15,303 nucleotides of DNA from an uncultured Actinomycetospora sp. (GTDB taxonomy: Bacteria > Actinomycetota > Actinomycetes > Mycobacteriales > Pseudonocardiaceae): positions 1 through 15,303 of the forward strand of contig CADCTH010000491.1 in assembly GCA_902805495.1 (NCBI GenBank). Direction: 5' to 3'. The notes under the pieces were generated by a model. It searched no databases. It was not told where the DNA came from and saw only the letters and a list, made by a program, of their open reading frames with translations. The position numbers and the translations under genes are program-made. Shown here one piece after another: positions 13,417 through 15,303 of this stretch; the first letter of the stretch is position 1; the number at the start of each line of letters is the position of its first letter.

Positions 13417-14295
13417 ATGACCGCACTGACCAGCACCACACCTTCCGACACCCCCGCGTCGGCTGACGCTGACCGCGTCGCCCGGCTCCGCGACGCCGCC
13501 TACCGCATCCGCCGCTACGCCCTGGACATGGGCGAGGTGCAGGGCCAGGGCTACATCGGCCAGGCCCTCGGCGTCGCCGACGTGCTCGCCGTCCTGTTCG
13601 GCGACGTGCTCCGCTTCCGGCCCCACGACCCGGAGTGGCCGCAGCGCGACCGCTTCCTGCTCTCGATCGGCCACTACGCGATCGCCGCCTACGCCGCCTT
13701 CGCGGAGGCGGGCATCCTCCCCGTCGAGGAGCTCGAGACCTACGGGTCCGACGACTCACGCCTGCCGATGTCGGCGATGGCCTCGTACACCCCCGGCATG
13801 GAGATCTCCGGCGGGTCGCTGGGCCACGGGCTCGGTGTCGCCACCGGCATGGCCCTCGGGCTGCGCCACCTCGGCGCCGACGCCCGCGTGGTGAACCTGC
13901 TCTCCGACGGCGAGCTCGACGAGGGCTCCACGTGGGAGGCGGCGATGTCCTGCGCCCACCACGGCCTGTCGAACGTCCTGGCCGTGGTCGACGTCAACGG
14001 CCTGCAGGCCGACGGCCCGACCGCCGGGGTGCTGCGGATCGACCCGCTCGAGGACAAGTGGCGCGCCTTCGGCTGGACCGTCCGACGGGTCGACGGCAAC
14101 GACATCGCGGCCGTCGTCGCCGCCGTCGACGAGCTCAGCGACGACCCCACCGCCCCGTCGGTGCTGCTGTGCGACACCCGCCCCGGCCGCGGCGTCCCGA
14201 TGCTCGAGACCCGCGAGAAGGCGCACTTCCTGCGGGTCGAGGAGCACGAGTGGCAGATCGCGCGCGACCAGCTCCTGGAAGGACACACCCGATGA
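13417..14295 (+). CDS. Transketolase, N-terminal (ThDP-binding) subunit
   Basis: The 292-residue first half of a split transketolase carries the diphosphate-binding part of the thiamine diphosphate site. The ATG at 13417 follows GAAGGAGGA. Key elements are H86 (LLSIGHYAIAAYA), H137 (GGSLGHGLGVATGMALGLR) and the ThDP/Mg motif from S163-D164-G165-E166 (LSDGELDEGSTWEAAMS) to N194 (VVDVNGLQADG). The usual GDG is SDG here, as is common in split enzymes. Its stop overlaps the start of the C-terminal subunit by four bases (ATGA), so the two are translationally coupled and probably form a heterotetramer. Split transketolases occur in specialised sugar routes, for example apulose-4-phosphate or sulfosugar pathways, so a role outside the pentose phosphate pathway is plausible. 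Confidence 0.93.
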   Translation: MTALTSTTPSDTPASADADRVARLRDAAYRIRRYALDMGEVQGQGYIGQALGVADVLAVLFGDVLRFRPHDPEWPQRDRFLLSIGHYAIAAYAAFAEAGILPVEELETYGSDDSRLPMSAMASYTPGMEISGGSLGHGLGVATGMALGLRHLGADARVVNLLSDGELDEGSTWEAAMSCAHHGLSNVLAVVDVNGLQADGPTAGVLRIDPLEDKWRAFGWTVRRVDGNDIAAVVAAVDELSDDPTAPSVLLCDTRPGRGVPMLETREKAHFLRVEEHEWQIARDQLLEGHTR

Positions 14296-15303
14296 CGACC
14301 GCAGCACCGAAGAAGAGGCTCACGACCTCGGCGATGATCGCCTCGTTCGCCGACGCCGACCAGCGCACCACCCCCGCCCCCTTCGGGCACGCCCTCGCCG
14401 CCCTGGCCGAGCAGCGCCCCGAGATCGTCGGCCTCTCGGCGGACCTCGCCAAGTACACCGACATGCACGTCTTCCGCGCGGCCCACCCGGACCGCTTCTT
14501 CCAGATGGGCATGGCCGAGCAGGTCCTGCTCGGCGCCGCCGCGGGGATGGCCGAGGTCGGGCTGGTCCCGTTCGCCTCGACCTACTCGGTGTTCGCGACG
14601 CGGCGCGCCTACGACTTCCTGTGCCTCGACATCGCCGAGCCCGGGCTCAACGTCAACGTCGTCGGCGGGCTGCCCGGCCTCACCACCGGCTACGGACCGA
14701 GCCACCAGGCCACCGAGGACCTCGCGATCCTGCGCGGCTGCCCCAACCTGACGATCGTCGACCCCTGCGACTCGGTCGACATCGAGGCCGCCGTGCCGGC
14801 GCTGGCCGACCACGACGGCCCCACCTATCTGCGCCTGTTGCGCGGGTCGGTGCCCACCGTCCTCGACGAGTACGACTACCGCTTCGAGCTCGGCAAGGCC
14901 GCCGAGCTGCGCACCGGCCGCGACGTCCTGCTGATCTCCACCGGCCTGATGACGATGCGGGCGCTGCAGGCCGCCGCCCGCCTCGAGGCCGACCACGTCG
15001 ACGTCGCCGTGCTGCACGTGCCGACGATCAAGCCGCTGGACCGCGAGGCGATCGCCCGGGCCGCCCGCTCCGACCGGCTGGTGCTGACCCTCGAGAACCA
15101 CACCGTCGTCGGGGGCCTGGGCGAGGCCGTCGCCACGTCCCTCGCCCTGGCCGGCGTGGCCACGCGCTTCGGCCAGATCGGGCTGCCCGACGAGTTCCTC
15201 GCCGCCGGCGCACTGCCGACCCTGCACGACCGCTACGGCCTGTCGACCGACTCGATCATCGCGAAGGTCAAGGCCGAGCTGTCCGGCACCTCGACGCACC
15301 GCA
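14292..15303 (+). CDS. Transketolase, C-terminal (pyrimidine-binding) subunit (3' end outside window)
   Basis: The second half of the split transketolase starts at the ATG at 14292 and stays open to the window end (337 residues visible, probably nearly complete). The pyrimidine-binding domain contains the ThDP-activating glutamate E76 in QMGMAEQVLLGAAAGMAEVGLVPFASTYSVF, then GYGPSHQATEDLAILRGCPNLTIVDP with H138, and the phosphate-contact type segment TYLRLLRGSVP. The C-terminal transketolase domain follows (DVLLISTGLMTMRALQAAARLEADHVDVAVLHVPTIKPLD, and TLENHTVVGGLGEAVA). It overlaps the N-terminal subunit by four bases. Genes downstream, not visible here, would be most informative about the pathway. 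Confidence 0.92.
   Translation, partial: MTTAAPKKRLTTSAMIASFADADQRTTPAPFGHALAALAEQRPEIVGLSADLAKYTDMHVFRAAHPDRFFQMGMAEQVLLGAAAGMAEVGLVPFASTYSVFATRRAYDFLCLDIAEPGLNVNVVGGLPGLTTGYGPSHQATEDLAILRGCPNLTIVDPCDSVDIEAAVPALADHDGPTYLRLLRGSVPTVLDEYDYRFELGKAAELRTGRDVLLISTGLMTMRALQAAARLEADHVDVAVLHVPTIKPLDREAIARAARSDRLVLTLENHTVVGGLGEAVATSLALAGVATRFGQIGLPDEFLAAGALPTLHDRYGLSTDSIIAKVKAELSGTSTHR

Noticed and set aside
11976..13451. 491-codon minus-strand frame opposite the MFS gene
   Set aside because: It is a low-complexity acidic/Gln/Gly-rich translation lying antisense to a well-conserved transporter, and starts inside the transketolase gene.
13740..15299. 519-codon minus-strand frame opposite the transketolase genes
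   Set aside because: It is the antisense of two transketolase subunits with intact motifs; the product has no recognisable domain.

Overview
The window is very GC-rich, and its codons mostly end in G or C. Starts are often GTG, Shine-Dalgarno sites are purine-rich, and the gene families (GAF-ANTAR, universal stress protein, MMPL, PASTA, FCD-type GntR, MHS-type MFS) are typical of a high-GC actinomycete. A Pseudonocardia-like relative is my guess from this gene mix, not something the sequence proves. No rRNA, tRNA, insertion sequence, phage gene or CRISPR array was seen. No stretch over 300 bases lacks a gene; the largest gaps (about 220 bases at 2351-2572, 7198-7420 and 11775-11990) all carry regulatory-looking sequence.

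Layout. Bases 1-256 (minus) are the N-terminal part of a response regulator gene cut by the window edge. Bases 356-1948 (minus) encode an AGCS alanine/glycine:cation symporter, and 2012-2350 (minus) an unknown 112-residue protein. Bases 2573-3321 (plus) encode a GAF-ANTAR regulator broken by a one-base frameshift. Bases 3404-4023 (minus) hold a translationally coupled pair, a 51-residue membrane peptide and a universal stress protein. Divergent from it, at 4137-4304, is a 55-residue highly hydrophilic protein behind a SigB/SigF-like promoter. Bases 4326-6764 (minus) encode an 812-residue MMPL transporter whose start codon overlaps that of a divergent 144-residue membrane-anchored protein (6763-7197). 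Then come a four-TM protein (7421-8071), a stand-alone PASTA protein (8109-8345, minus), a frameshifted MGT-family glycosyltransferase (8525-9708) followed by a VOC-fold protein (9763-10203), and a GNAT acetyltransferase (10211-10933, minus). The right end, 11103-15303, is a catabolic-looking cluster: FCD-type GntR repressor, MHS-family MFS symporter, and the two halves of a split transketolase.

Two regulatory circuits can be read from the DNA. First, the direct repeat TCGTCAG-N4-TCGTCAG (11-base period, typical of OmpR/PhoB-family regulator boxes) occurs four times, always between genes or over a stop codon. It lies upstream of the response regulator, the AGCS symporter, the 112-residue/GAF-ANTAR divergent pair and the four-TM protein. 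This suggests a local autoregulated regulon of the two-component system at the left edge. Second, a 28-base dyad made of two 14-base units with GTCGAC-like cores occurs once before gntR and once before the MFS gene, as expected for a GntR repressor controlling itself and the transporter/transketolase genes. The substrate of that pathway is not evident.
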